The translations under genes and the position numbers were made by a program. The notes below the pieces were generated by a model that was given only the letters and a program-made list of their open reading frames with translations, did no database searches and was not told the DNA's origin. Positions 37,465-47,026 of a DNA stretch of 54,541 bases are shown piece after piece; the stretch's first letter is position 1, and each line of letters starts with the position of its first letter. Source of the stretch: Rhodospirillaceae bacterium (lineage in GTDB: Bacteria > Pseudomonadota > Alphaproteobacteria > Rhodospirillales > UBA2165); contig JABIHH010000006.1 of the NCBI GenBank assembly GCA_018649725.1, positions 1-54,541 of the forward strand, written 5' to 3'.

Positions 37465-39915
37465 CTAGCTGCCGGTAATTTTATTCCACCAGCCACCGCG
37501 ATTTTCACCATCCGCAGCCTCATCTGCTTCGCCTACAACCGTAACATTTGGATTGTAAGATGGCTCAGCGTCAGGCTGGGCGTCTTGAGCTGTCGCCACT
37601 TCCTCAGTTTTTTCAGGCTCAGGTGCAACTTCTGGCTCTGGCGTAGGCTCGGGTGCAGCTTCGACCACCACAGGTTCGTCAGATTTTTCTGATTTGGCAT
37701 CGCTCTCGTTAGAACTTGCCTCTTCTGCTTTAGGTGCAGCGGCTTTCTTGCGACGTACCCGGCGGCGTTTGGGCTTCCCTGCTGCCGGTTCATCAGTGTC
37801 TGCTTTGCTGGCAGTCTCTGCACTGGCATCATTTGCGGTGTCGTCCGCTTCTGTTGCTTCCGGGCTTGGCGTATCGGTAGTTGCTTCTGCAGGTGTCTCA
37901 GTAGTCTCTTGCGTCGTTGCGGTCTCTTCAGTCGCAGTTTCAGCCGAGCTTTCGGCGGACCTGTTGCGACGACGTCCGCCGCGACGGCCTCTCCGGCGGC
38001 GGGTTGGTTTTTTACTCTCGTCGCCGTCTTTATCAGTAGTTTCTATTGGCTCAACCGCCTCTTTGCTCTCGGTCTTTTCGAGCGAAGCTTCCTGGCCCTC
38101 TTGAGCCGACTGTGCGCCGTCTTCGTCGTTAGGACGACGACGTCTGGAGCGACGGCGGCGCTTTTTCTTAGGCTGGTCGTCTGATTCCTCATCACGATCA
38201 GGGGCGCCTGACCGTGTGTTTTGGCCACCAGAAGATTTAACCTCGGTGCGGGAATCAGCATTGGCTTGCTTGTTGGTCACCGTCCGGTTGATGCTGTAAT
38301 CCGGTGGGATCAGATTATCGTCTTCGAGAATGATAACTTTGATCTCAAATTTCTGCTCAATCTCGGCAATTGCTTCGCGTTTTTGATTGAGGATATATAG
38401 GGCGACTTGAGAGTGAACAAAGACTTCTATCTCTTTCACGCGCTGGCGGGCACCTTCCTCTTCAACACCCCGCAACACGTGCAGCGCTGTTGATTCGATC
38501 GAACGCCTGATACCGGAGCCGCCGCAATGTGGGCAAACCTCGGTCATTGTCTCGGTAATGCTTGGGCGCAGACGTTGTCTGGAAAGCTCCAACAAACCAA
38601 AGGGGCTAATGCGGCCAATTTGGATGCGGGCGCGGTCTTTGCGCATGGCTTCTTTGAGGCGTCGCTCAACAGAGTTTTGATTGCGATGGACTTCCATATC
38701 GATAAAGTCGATCACGACCAAGCCGGCGAGATCGCGCAAACGTAGCTGGCGTGCAACTTCGGTCGCGGCTTCCAAATTGGTTTTAAGCGCCGTCTCTTCG
38801 ATATTGCGGCCGCGCGTTGCCCGGCCTGAGTTAACGTCAACTGCGATTAGGGCTTCGGTGATATCGATGACAATATAGCCACCCGCTTTCAACTGAACTT
38901 GAGAGCTGTTCATGGTCTCCAGCTGGGCTTCGATGTGATAGCGATTGAACAGCGGGACAATTGGATCCTTATAAGGCTGAACTTTCTTGGCGTGGCTTGG
39001 CACCAGCAATTTCATCAAATCTTTTGCTTGGCGGTAGCCGTCATCACCTTCGACGATCACTTCCTCGACGTCTTTACTGTAATGATCGCGCACCGCGCGC
39101 TTGATGATACTCGCTTCCTCGTGGATCAGAGCAGGCGCGGTTGATTCGAGCGTGGTATCACGTACCCCACTCCACAATTTAATCAGATATTCGTAATCGC
39201 GCTTGATCTCAGCTTTACTGCGATCGGCACCTGCCGTACGGACAATGACGGCCATGCCTTGCGGAATGTCGAATTCATTGATGATGGTCTTGAGGCGCTT
39301 GCGGTCGCTGCCACTCGCAATCTTGCGAGATATGCCGCCGCCTTTGCCGGTGTTGGGCATCAACACACAATAGCGCCCGGCGAGAGACATATAGGTTGTC
39401 AGTGCAGCGCCCTTATTGCCGCGTTCCTCTTTAACGACTTGAACGAGCAAAATCTGGCGGCGTTTGATGACTTCCTGGATTTTATAGCGTTTTGCCGGGA
39501 AGAATTTACGGCGCGTTTCAACTTCGTCGATATCATCACCGCCAACTTCTTCGACGGATTTGCCTTCGCCCTCAGTGCTCTCTGCATCTTCGACGTCATC
39601 ATCCGCTTCGTCATCATTTTCAGACGCAGCAGATTCTTCCGCCAAAAGTTCTTCGCGGTCGGCGATGGGGATTTGATAATAATCAGGATGGATTTCGCTA
39701 AACGCTAAAAATCCGTGACGGTTTCCGCCATAATCGACAAAGGCTGCTTGTAGAGACGGCTCGACTCTGGTGACTTTTGCCAGATATATATTGCCCTTTA
39801 ATTGACGCCGGGCAGCAGATTCTACATCAAGTTCTTCGAGTTGGTTCCCGTCCATGACCGCGACCCGGATTTCCTCCGGGTGGGCGGCATCGATTAACAT
39901 TCTTTTGGTTGCCAT
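37465..39915 (-). CDS. rne: Ribonuclease E
   Basis: 816 aa. The catalytic half is of alphaproteobacterial type: ESAARRQLKGNIYLAKVTRV, HGFLAFSEIHPDYY, then an acidic insert at about residues 92-135 inside the S1 domain, LLVQVVKEERGNKGAALT, VVIDFIDMEVHRNQN and the Zn-link CPHCGGSG near 460. The remaining 270 residues are low-complexity: three Arg-rich tracts (KKKRRRRSRRRRPND, RRRRGRRGGRRRNRS, KPKRRRVRRKKAA) separated by acidic and Ala/Thr-rich runs. They are expected to bind RNA and degradosome partners. mRNA turnover and rRNA maturation are its roles. It is preceded by a long leader with a hairpin. Confidence 0.95.
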   Translation of the reverse strand: MATKRMLIDAAHPEEIRVAVMDGNQLEELDVESAARRQLKGNIYLAKVTRVEPSLQAAFVDYGGNRHGFLAFSEIHPDYYQIPIADREELLAEESAASENDDEADDDVEDAESTEGEGKSVEEVGGDDIDEVETRRKFFPAKRYKIQEVIKRRQILLVQVVKEERGNKGAALTTYMSLAGRYCVLMPNTGKGGGISRKIASGSDRKRLKTIINEFDIPQGMAVIVRTAGADRSKAEIKRDYEYLIKLWSGVRDTTLESTAPALIHEEASIIKRAVRDHYSKDVEEVIVEGDDGYRQAKDLMKLLVPSHAKKVQPYKDPIVPLFNRYHIEAQLETMNSSQVQLKAGGYIVIDITEALIAVDVNSGRATRGRNIEETALKTNLEAATEVARQLRLRDLAGLVVIDFIDMEVHRNQNSVERRLKEAMRKDRARIQIGRISPFGLLELSRQRLRPSITETMTEVCPHCGGSGIRRSIESTALHVLRGVEEEGARQRVKEIEVFVHSQVALYILNQKREAIAEIEQKFEIKVIILEDDNLIPPDYSINRTVTNKQANADSRTEVKSSGGQNTRSGAPDRDEESDDQPKKKRRRRSRRRRPNDEDGAQSAQEGQEASLEKTESKEAVEPIETTDKDGDESKKPTRRRRGRRGGRRRNRSAESSAETATEETATTQETTETPAEATTDTPSPEATEADDTANDASAETASKADTDEPAAGKPKRRRVRRKKAAAPKAEEASSNESDAKSEKSDEPVVVEAAPEPTPEPEVAPEPEKTEEVATAQDAQPDAEPSYNPNVTVVGEADEAADGENRGGWWNKITGS

Positions 39916-40424
39916 TTACTTGTAAACTCCGAATATGCGATCCCACTTTGCCAATCAGGCTCTGAGTGTTACGCATAATGTTTTGAATAAAGCTTGCGGG
40001 GCCATCGGACAGATCGAAACATGCATGACGTGCGCTCACCAGAAGGGTGAACGGTGATGCATACATTTCGTTTGTGCGGGCTGCTCTCACAAGCATGGAA
40101 AATTCCAGTATAATTACACTTAATTTAGTTTAATTCGTCTGACGCTTACGAGGAAAAAGTACCGGTCATTCCTTCGTTATAATATACAGATCAAGCGTCA
40201 AACCGGTGATCTGACTTTTCCGGTAGTCGTTAACATAACGGTAGGATTTTGGTTCGACAATCACATTTAGAATTATTTTTATGCGTGCCAAAGGATTTCA
40301 TCGGGCATTTTGGCTGCTTTTTGAGATTATACGTCACAATTAAAGCCAATTTTGGCGTAGAGTAAGACCTAAAAGTCAGCGAAAATGATTGTGTTAAAGC
40401 CCTGAAAAACGCTATTAGGATGCG
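39916..40424. other. Long divergent intergenic region between rne and amiC
   Basis: 509 bp without a convincing gene. It must hold the rne leader and promoter (minus) and the amiC promoter (plus). A clear hairpin lies at 40021-40062. A TATAAT at 40178-40183 has no matching -35 box at the usual distance, so I do not call a promoter. The short minus open frame at 39827-40096 overlaps the rne start and has no family features. No transposon or repeat remnant seen. Confidence 0.5.
40021..40062 (-). promoter_or_regulatory. Hairpin in the rne 5' leader
   Basis: On the rne strand, CGTTCACC pairs with GGTGAGCG (one G-U) around a five-base CTTCT loop (core 40033-40053). ATGCAT at both ends (40021-40026 and 40057-40062) lets the stem extend. 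It lies about 105-145 bases before the rne start codon. RNase E genes are commonly autoregulated through structured leaders that the enzyme cuts, so this is a reasonable candidate. Function is not shown. Confidence 0.45.
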
Positions 40425-41726
40425 GTGTTGAGCATTTTTTCAAATATTTATCGGTCGTCTTGTGGCCTAAAGCTGATAAAGCCCGGCTTTCGCACGCTTG
40501 CTATCGCGATTGTGATCGCTGGCACGGCCGTTACCATGCCAATACGCGCCGTTTTTGCCACCTCACCGGTGGCCACTGACATCCGTATCGGCTCGCATGC
40601 CAGTAAAACCCGATTCGTGATAGATATCTCCGAGGACGTTAAATTCAAAGTGTTCACCCTGTCAGATCCCTATCGCGTGGTGATAGATCTGCCGGAAATG
40701 GGGTGGCGATTGCCCAGCAAAGTAGCCTCTCGCAAAACCGGCGTTATAGCCAGTTTTCGCTATGGTTTATTCCAAGCGGGGTTGTCCCGGGTCGTGCTCG
40801 ACCTCACGCATCCAGTGAAAATTAAAGCGGCCTTTGTGTTGCCACCGGCGGAGGGAAAACGCTACCGCTTGGTACTTGATCTTGCCCCGACATCGGCGGA
40901 GCAATATATGGCAAATCTCAGGCCCCCGACCAAAGCCCAAGTGGAGAATATAGCCCCGTCGTCGACGTCGGATATTTTACCACCTGGACGCAAACCAGAT
41001 CGCCAAGGCTTGGCGAGTGGCGGGAAGGTTGCAGCAAGAAAGCCGGTGATTGTTATTGATCCCGGCCATGGTGGTATCGATCCGGGCTCTACCAGTGGCC
41101 GTGTCTTTGAAAAGCATATTACCCTTGCCGTCGCCAAAACGATCCAAAAACATCTAAATTCTCTCGGTCGATATAGAGTTAAGCTCACCCGGCAAAAAGA
41201 CAGCTTTATCAGGCTCCGCAAACGCATTGCGATTGCTCGGGCCCATAAGGCGGATTTGTTTATCTCGCTCCATGCCGATGCCATCAAAAACAAGCGTATT
41301 AGGGGATTGTCGGTCTACACGTTGTCTGAGAAAGCATCAGATAAAGAAGCGGCTGATTTGGCTGAGAAGGAGAATAAAGCCGATCTGATTGCTGGCATGG
41401 ATTTCTCAACCAAGTCGAAAGAAGTGACCAATATTCTCATCGATCTGGCCCAACGTGAGACGATGAATGAGTCGTCCAAATTTGCGGCTGGCCTGGTGGC
41501 GCATATTCGGAAGGTTATCAAAACTTTGTCGAACGCGCATCGTTTTGCCGGCTTTGCTGTCTTAAAAGCACCGGATGTGCCGTCGATTTTGATCGAGATG
41601 GGCTTCCTCTCCAACCGCACGGATGAGCGTGCGCTCCTCAACTCCAAGTTTCGGGCAAATCTGGCGCGTTCAATCGGTAAGGCTGTCGATGGCTATTTTT
41701 CCCGTAACGAACAGGTTCAGCGCTGA
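40425..41726 (+). CDS. amiC: N-acetylmuramoyl-L-alanine amidase with AMIN domain
   Basis: 433 aa from GTG 40425. A TTG at 40428 is equally possible and has better spacing from AGGA. A long basic N-region and hydrophobic core (AIVIAGTAVTMPIRAVFA) give a signal peptide. Residues about 50-150 are an AMIN domain (TRFVIDISEDVKFKVFTL). From about 205 comes Amidase_3: VIDPGHGGIDPG, VFEKHITLAVAK, FISLHADAI and the catalytic LIEMGFLSNRTDE, with the zinc ligands in place. It cleaves septal peptidoglycan during daughter-cell separation. It is followed by the class A PBP gene. Confidence 0.93.
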   Translation: MLSIFSNIYRSSCGLKLIKPGFRTLAIAIVIAGTAVTMPIRAVFATSPVATDIRIGSHASKTRFVIDISEDVKFKVFTLSDPYRVVIDLPEMGWRLPSKVASRKTGVIASFRYGLFQAGLSRVVLDLTHPVKIKAAFVLPPAEGKRYRLVLDLAPTSAEQYMANLRPPTKAQVENIAPSSTSDILPPGRKPDRQGLASGGKVAARKPVIVIDPGHGGIDPGSTSGRVFEKHITLAVAKTIQKHLNSLGRYRVKLTRQKDSFIRLRKRIAIARAHKADLFISLHADAIKNKRIRGLSVYTLSEKASDKEAADLAEKENKADLIAGMDFSTKSKEVTNILIDLAQRETMNESSKFAAGLVAHIRKVIKTLSNAHRFAGFAVLKAPDVPSILIEMGFLSNRTDERALLNSKFRANLARSIGKAVDGYFSRNEQVQR

Positions 41727-41833
41727 TGGCGCATGAATTTGTGGCTTGCGATCTGCCATAACCCCGCCATATTGTTCGTCTAATTCCCAATACTTCCATA
41801 GACGATAAACTTAGCCGTTTAAATGGGCAGAAC

Positions 41834-44251
41834 ATGCTTCGGACACTTGCCGTAATTCTCAGTCTTATGATCTTGGTCGCCTTTGCCGGCGTCGGCGGTG
41901 GTGTCTATGTGTTTTACAAATTTGGTCGCGGTCTTCCGGATTACAAACAATTGGCGGATTACGAGCCGCCGGTGATGACCCGCGTGCATGCCGGTGATGG
42001 CAGATTGCTCGCTGAATATGCTGAGCAAAAGCGGGTCTTCGTGCCGCAAGCCGCCATGCCCCGGCGTGTGGTCAGAGCTTTTTTATCGGCTGAAGATAAA
42101 AATTTTTATTATCATCCAGGCATTGATCCGATGGGCATTGCCCGGGCGGTCGTTACCAATATTAAAAATATAACCACGGGGCGACGGCTGGTCGGGGCGT
42201 CGACAATTACCCAGCAGGTGGCTAAAAATTTTTTGCTGTCTGCCGATGTCACGCTGGAGCGCAAAGTAAAAGAAGCTATTCTTGCTTTCAGGATTGAGCG
42301 GGCGCTCGAGAAAAATCGCATCTTGGAGCTCTATCTCAATGAAATTTATTTGGGCTTTGGCTCATACGGTGTGGCCGCGGCAGCGCTCAACTATTTCAAT
42401 AAATCACTTGATAGTCTGACGATTGCTGAGGCTGCCTTTCTGGCAGCTCTGCCCAAGGCACCCAATAACTATAATCCGTTCAAGCACCCAAAAGCCGCGC
42501 GCGGTCGGCGTGACTGGGTGGTGGGACGCATGCTCAAAGACGGCGTCATCACACCCGAACAAGCGCGCATTGCCAAACTCACCCCGCTGATTACCCGCAA
42601 GCGCCAGGAAACCGAATATGTCAAAGCTGACTATTTCGCCGAAGAAGTGCGGCGCGAATTGGCACAGCGTTATGGTGAGACCAATCTCTACCGGGGCGGG
42701 TTGGTGGTTAGAACGACGCTCGACCCAAAATATCAACGCATAGCCGATAAGGCCTTGCGCAATGGCTTGATCGCCTATGACCGCCGCCATGGCTGGCGGG
42801 GTCCGATCACAAATATTGATGCCTCGATCGATTGGTTGGGAGCGCTCGCCAAAGTAAAACATCCAAAGGCCCTAGGTGCTTGGCGGCTGGCTGTAGTGAG
42901 AGAGGTGCTGGAAGATCGTGCTGATATCGGCGTTGATGATGGCAGCATCGGCGCCATTCCTTTGGCTGAAATGAAATGGGCGAGGCCTTGGCTTAAGGGC
43001 GAGAAGCTTGGCAAACGGGTGAGCAGTCCAGCCGAGGTCTTGCAAGCGGGCGACGTTGTCGCGGTTGAGCCGGTGCTTGAAACCAAAGACGGCAAAGCCT
43101 ATCCGGATAGTACCTATCAGTTGCGCCAATTGCCCGAGATTGAAGGCTCTGTCGTGGCGCTCGATCCGCATACCGGGCGCATTTTAGCGATGTCAGGCGG
43201 CTTCTCCTATGAGCGCAGCCAGTTCAATCGGGTCATTCAGGCGCGTCGTCAGCCTGGCTCAGCCTTCAAGCCTTTTGTCTATCTGGCAGCTTTGGACAAA
43301 GGCTTTACGCCTGCCTCATTGATCCTCGATGCGCCGTTTGTGATTGATCAGGGACCGGGTCTGCCGAAATGGCGGCCAGCCAACTATACTAAAAAGTTTT
43401 ACGGGCCCAGCACCATGCGTCTCGGCCTCGAAAAATCCAGAAACTTGATGACAGTTCGCTTGGCGCAAACCATCGGCATTGAGGCGATCTCCGAATATGC
43501 GGCGAAATTTGGCATTGCTCCAAGATTGCCAAAGCAGCTTTCCATGTCCTTAGGCGCGGGTGAGACGACATTGCTTAAACTGACAGCCGCCTATGCCATG
43601 CTGGTCAATGGTGGCAAGCAGATCAGGCCGACATTAATCGATCGCATCCAAGACCGCCACGGCAAGACCGTTTTCAAACATGACCCGCGCGCCTGTCAGA
43701 AATGCCTGTCCGCTTTTTGGACCCAGCAGCCCGTTCCCGCTGTGCCGGACCATCGCAAGCAAGTCGCCGATGCAGCAAGTGCCTATCAAATGGTCTCGAT
43801 GCTGGAAGGCGTTGTGCAACGCGGTACCGGGCGGCGGATGAAGGATTTAGGTAAACCGTTGGCTGGTAAGACCGGCACGACCAATCAAGCGTTGGATACC
43901 TGGTTTATAGGTTTTTCGCCCGATCTGGCGGTGGGCGTGTTCTCTGGCTTTGATACGCCGAGATCACTCGGTAAACGTGAGCAAGGCGCCAGCGTATCGG
44001 CGCCCATCTTCAAAGAGTTTATGAAAAACGCGCTGGCCGATAAGCCTGCTATTCCGTTTCGAATTCCACCCGGTATCCGCCTCGTTCGGGTTGAGGCCAA
44101 TACCGGCCGGCCCGCCCGGCCGGGTGATCGGCGGGTCATATTGGAGGCCTTCAAGCCCGGCACCGTGCCGACTGGCCAAGTCCAAGTGCTGGATGGCTCC
44201 GAAGAAACCCCGACCTCTGCACCGACCGAAGGCACCGGCGGGCTCTACTAA
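41834..44251 (+). CDS. mrcA: Class A penicillin-binding protein 1A
   Basis: 805 aa with an N-terminal membrane anchor (LAVILSLMILVAFAGVGGGV). The GT51 glycosyltransferase has the catalytic E87 in FLSAEDKNFYYHPG, and RRLVGASTITQQVAKN, LELYLNEIYLGFGSYG follow. The transpeptidase has S476-A-F-K479 in RRQPGSAFKPF, SRN in KSRNLMTVRL and K679-T-G in GKTGTTNQ. It polymerises and crosslinks peptidoglycan in the periplasm. The C-terminus is proline/threonine-rich. It is 107 bp downstream of amiC on the same strand, a common alphaproteobacterial pairing. Confidence 0.95.
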   Translation: MLRTLAVILSLMILVAFAGVGGGVYVFYKFGRGLPDYKQLADYEPPVMTRVHAGDGRLLAEYAEQKRVFVPQAAMPRRVVRAFLSAEDKNFYYHPGIDPMGIARAVVTNIKNITTGRRLVGASTITQQVAKNFLLSADVTLERKVKEAILAFRIERALEKNRILELYLNEIYLGFGSYGVAAAALNYFNKSLDSLTIAEAAFLAALPKAPNNYNPFKHPKAARGRRDWVVGRMLKDGVITPEQARIAKLTPLITRKRQETEYVKADYFAEEVRRELAQRYGETNLYRGGLVVRTTLDPKYQRIADKALRNGLIAYDRRHGWRGPITNIDASIDWLGALAKVKHPKALGAWRLAVVREVLEDRADIGVDDGSIGAIPLAEMKWARPWLKGEKLGKRVSSPAEVLQAGDVVAVEPVLETKDGKAYPDSTYQLRQLPEIEGSVVALDPHTGRILAMSGGFSYERSQFNRVIQARRQPGSAFKPFVYLAALDKGFTPASLILDAPFVIDQGPGLPKWRPANYTKKFYGPSTMRLGLEKSRNLMTVRLAQTIGIEAISEYAAKFGIAPRLPKQLSMSLGAGETTLLKLTAAYAMLVNGGKQIRPTLIDRIQDRHGKTVFKHDPRACQKCLSAFWTQQPVPAVPDHRKQVADAASAYQMVSMLEGVVQRGTGRRMKDLGKPLAGKTGTTNQALDTWFIGFSPDLAVGVFSGFDTPRSLGKREQGASVSAPIFKEFMKNALADKPAIPFRIPPGIRLVRVEANTGRPARPGDRRVILEAFKPGTVPTGQVQVLDGSEETPTSAPTEGTGGLY

Positions 44252-44353
44252 TTCACCAAAATTCCGCAATGATTAATTTCTGAGTGCCGCTCTATCGACA
44301 CGTCATCTGATCAAGCATAGGATCGGGGGCAAAATCGGGAACGGGAAAAGCCA

Positions 44354-45655
44354 ATGAAAAAAGAACTCAATGAACGTCTAACCCAGGTCGGGCCGGGCAC
44401 GCCGATGGGCGAGGTGTTTCGCCGCTTCTGGTTGCCTGTTTTGTTGGACTCAGAGCTTAACGGTCCTGACGAAGAAGCTGTTCCCTTTCGGATTTTGGGC
44501 GAAGATTTGGTCGCATTTCGCGATACCGAGGGCCGCCTTGGTGTGCTGGACGCCAATTGTCCTCATCGCTTGGCGTCGCTGAGTTATGGGCGGAATGAAG
44601 AATGCGGACTGCGCTGCATCTATCATGGCTGGAAGTTTGACGTCGATGGTAATTGCGTCGACATGCCATCTGAGCCGAATGCCAATCAGAAAATGAAAGA
44701 CAAGATTAAACTCACTTCTTATCCGGCGGTCGAACGCAGCGGAGCGATCTGGATCTATATGGGTCCAAAAAATAAAACGCCGGCCCCGCCTGAATATGAA
44801 TGGGCGCGTTTTCCGAAAGACCGCATGGCGGCGATCAAGCGCTTCCAGCCGTGCAATTATGCGCAAGCTCTGGAAGGTGGTATTGATTCTGCCCATATTT
44901 CATTTCTTCATCGAGATTTCCCGGCGGCCAAAAAATCCAATTCCGGGCCCGACAATGTCCATGCAAAGTTTGCCGTCGGCTGCCGCAATCCGGAATTCAG
45001 TGTCAATGAAACCGATTATGGCCTGCAGATTATTGCCAAACGTGCGCTCGACGATATCGATGATGTCTATTATCGGGTGACCCAGTTTATGGTGCCATGT
45101 TTTCAAATGATCCCTCCAATCCTGGTCGAGGGACGGCTGAAGACCAGTCCGGTCACCGGAAATGTCTGGGTGCCGATTGATGATGAAAACACCTGGAATT
45201 GGGGTTTTAGCTCGGATGTCGAGCCTTTGACCGAGCGCCAGCGGGGCGTCATGGGGCCGGAAGGCATTTGGGGCGATCTGGATGACACCTACCACGCCCA
45301 TCAAAATGCCGCTAATCGCTATGAGTTCGATCTCGAGCGCCAACGCAAATATAACTTTTCCGGCATTGCCGGAGTGCGCAATCAAGATGCGGCGGTGGTC
45401 GAAAGCATGGGGCCGATTGTTGACCGCACCAAAGAACATCTTGGCCATTCCGATAGCGGTATCGCTATGTTCCGCCGTCTTATGCTGAAAATGGCCGACG
45501 ATCTCGAGAACGGCAAAGAGCCCGAAGCGGCTAGCCAATCCGAGAGTTTTAACATCCGTTCGGTTTCTGTGATCTTGGGTCAGGCTGAGGATTTGCACGA
45601 CGTGTTACCGGATCTGGCGGCGGGTGAGCCGCTAAAAAGCGAGGCCGCTGAATAA
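44354..45655 (+). CDS. Rieske aromatic ring-hydroxylating oxygenase, alpha subunit
   Basis: 433 aa. The Rieske [2Fe-2S] ligands are C69-P-H71 and C88-I-Y-H91 (CIYHGWKFD). The mononuclear iron site shows D178, H181 and H186 in EGGIDSAHISFLHRDF. The length and the C-terminal domain resemble phthalate 4,5-dioxygenase-type oxygenases. Such enzymes need a reductase, none of which is adjacent. Substrate unknown; the pocket cannot be read. It is a single gene between the PBP and DUF2336 genes. Confidence 0.88.
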   Translation: MKKELNERLTQVGPGTPMGEVFRRFWLPVLLDSELNGPDEEAVPFRILGEDLVAFRDTEGRLGVLDANCPHRLASLSYGRNEECGLRCIYHGWKFDVDGNCVDMPSEPNANQKMKDKIKLTSYPAVERSGAIWIYMGPKNKTPAPPEYEWARFPKDRMAAIKRFQPCNYAQALEGGIDSAHISFLHRDFPAAKKSNSGPDNVHAKFAVGCRNPEFSVNETDYGLQIIAKRALDDIDDVYYRVTQFMVPCFQMIPPILVEGRLKTSPVTGNVWVPIDDENTWNWGFSSDVEPLTERQRGVMGPEGIWGDLDDTYHAHQNAANRYEFDLERQRKYNFSGIAGVRNQDAAVVESMGPIVDRTKEHLGHSDSGIAMFRRLMLKMADDLENGKEPEAASQSESFNIRSVSVILGQAEDLHDVLPDLAAGEPLKSEAAE

Positions 45656-45779
45656 AATAGTGTCGTGAACGCCATATATGAGTATAATGGGTTCGATGGA
45701 CTAAGTGATAAGTACTTTCTCAATTGTACATGAAACGTGCCAAATTCCTTCATGAGTACGTTCGTATAAGGGTGTGAAC

Positions 45780-46892
45780 ATGGGTTCAGTACAGAGTCTC
45801 TATCTATTTAAGCTGGCCCGCGACAAATCGTCCGACGGGAAAAAGGCTTTTGCCAAATCCATATCCGATGTTTTTCTCGATCATTTCCCCGAGTTGACCA
45901 AGCGCGAACGACGCTTGATGTATGAAATTCTTCAGCAATCGGTTCATCAGGCCGAAATGGGATTGCGCGAAAAAGTCAGTAAGCGATTGGCCGCTGAGCA
46001 GGGCGTGCCGCGTGAGTTAGCTAAACTTCTGGCCAATGATGAAATCGAAGTCGCCTTTCCGATCCTCTCAATGAGTGATGCATTGTTAGATGACGATTTG
46101 ATTGAAATTATTCACAACCGTTCGGTCGAACATCAATTGGCTGTTACCAAGAGACCGATGGTGAGTGAGCAGGTTTCAAAAGCCATTGTCGAACATGGTG
46201 AAGAAGATGTCATTCGCAGCCTATTGCTCAACCCGAATTCGAAGATCTCCCGTACCACGGTCGAGTATCTGGTCGAAGAATCAAAACGTCTGACGTCACT
46301 GCAAGAGCCAATATTGCGGCGGGAAGATCTTGATCCCGCTCTTTCCCAACGCATGTATGGCTGGGTATCGTCGGCTTTGCAGCAATATATTGTGGACAAT
46401 TATGAGCTTGATGCTGAATTTGTTCGCGACATTGTTGACGAGGCTACCGAAGAAGAATTAAGCACCAAGCCGAAAAATGCTGATAAACCAGCCCCTGAGA
46501 AGCGACTGATCGATGAACTTGAGGTCGACGGGCAGTTGGACCCCGGCACCATGGTGCGCATTCTTGAAGAGGGCGACGTGCGTCTCTTCATTGCCATGTT
46601 CCAGCGCTATACCGGCCTAACCGATAAAATGGTGTTGGAGATGCTAAAAGATCGGGATGGAACAGGGTTGGCGATTGCGTGTAAGGCGGCGCATCTGGAA
46701 CGACCGATATTTTCTTCGATCTATGCCCATAGCTACAAAGCTAACCGCAACGGCGTAAATATTCGCCGCCAGGAAATTAATAAAATGCTCGGAAGATATG
46801 ATCTGATGTCTAAAGGTGCGGCCGAGAAAGTGGTTAGTCGCTGGAACGACAATGTCGCTTACAAGGATGCCATCCGCGAGCTTGAGCTTTAG
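45780..46892 (+). CDS. DUF2336 domain-containing protein
   Basis: 370 aa from the ATG at 45780, with AAGGG at good spacing; a GTG six bases earlier sits too close. The protein is all-helical with HEAT-like repeats in its first 230 residues: RLAAEQGVPRELAKLLANDE, PILSMSDALLDDDLIEII, then VIRSLLLNPNSKIS. DUF2336 is common in Alphaproteobacteria and has no settled role. The second half (about 250-370) is less familiar. It stands alone, with a 124 bp gap before it. Confidence 0.75.
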   Translation: MGSVQSLYLFKLARDKSSDGKKAFAKSISDVFLDHFPELTKRERRLMYEILQQSVHQAEMGLREKVSKRLAAEQGVPRELAKLLANDEIEVAFPILSMSDALLDDDLIEIIHNRSVEHQLAVTKRPMVSEQVSKAIVEHGEEDVIRSLLLNPNSKISRTTVEYLVEESKRLTSLQEPILRREDLDPALSQRMYGWVSSALQQYIVDNYELDAEFVRDIVDEATEEELSTKPKNADKPAPEKRLIDELEVDGQLDPGTMVRILEEGDVRLFIAMFQRYTGLTDKMVLEMLKDRDGTGLAIACKAAHLERPIFSSIYAHSYKANRNGVNIRRQEINKMLGRYDLMSKGAAEKVVSRWNDNVAYKDAIRELEL

Positions 46893-47026
46893 CAATCGTT
46901 TACGCGCTCACGAAAATCTGATCCCACATCGACTGACTACGAATTGAGATATTTGGGCTGCCTGTGCTAGCCTATTGAGACTAAACATAAAAATAATAGA
47001 TTAGCCCCTAACAGTGGAGATTCTAA

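Noticed and set aside
37694..38184. Two plus-strand open frames within rne
   Set aside because: They are Ser/Ala-rich antisense shadows of the low-complexity tail of RNase E.
40178..40183. TATAAT box upstream of amiC
   Set aside because: No -35 element at 15-19 bases, and AT-rich hexamers are expected by chance in this spacer.
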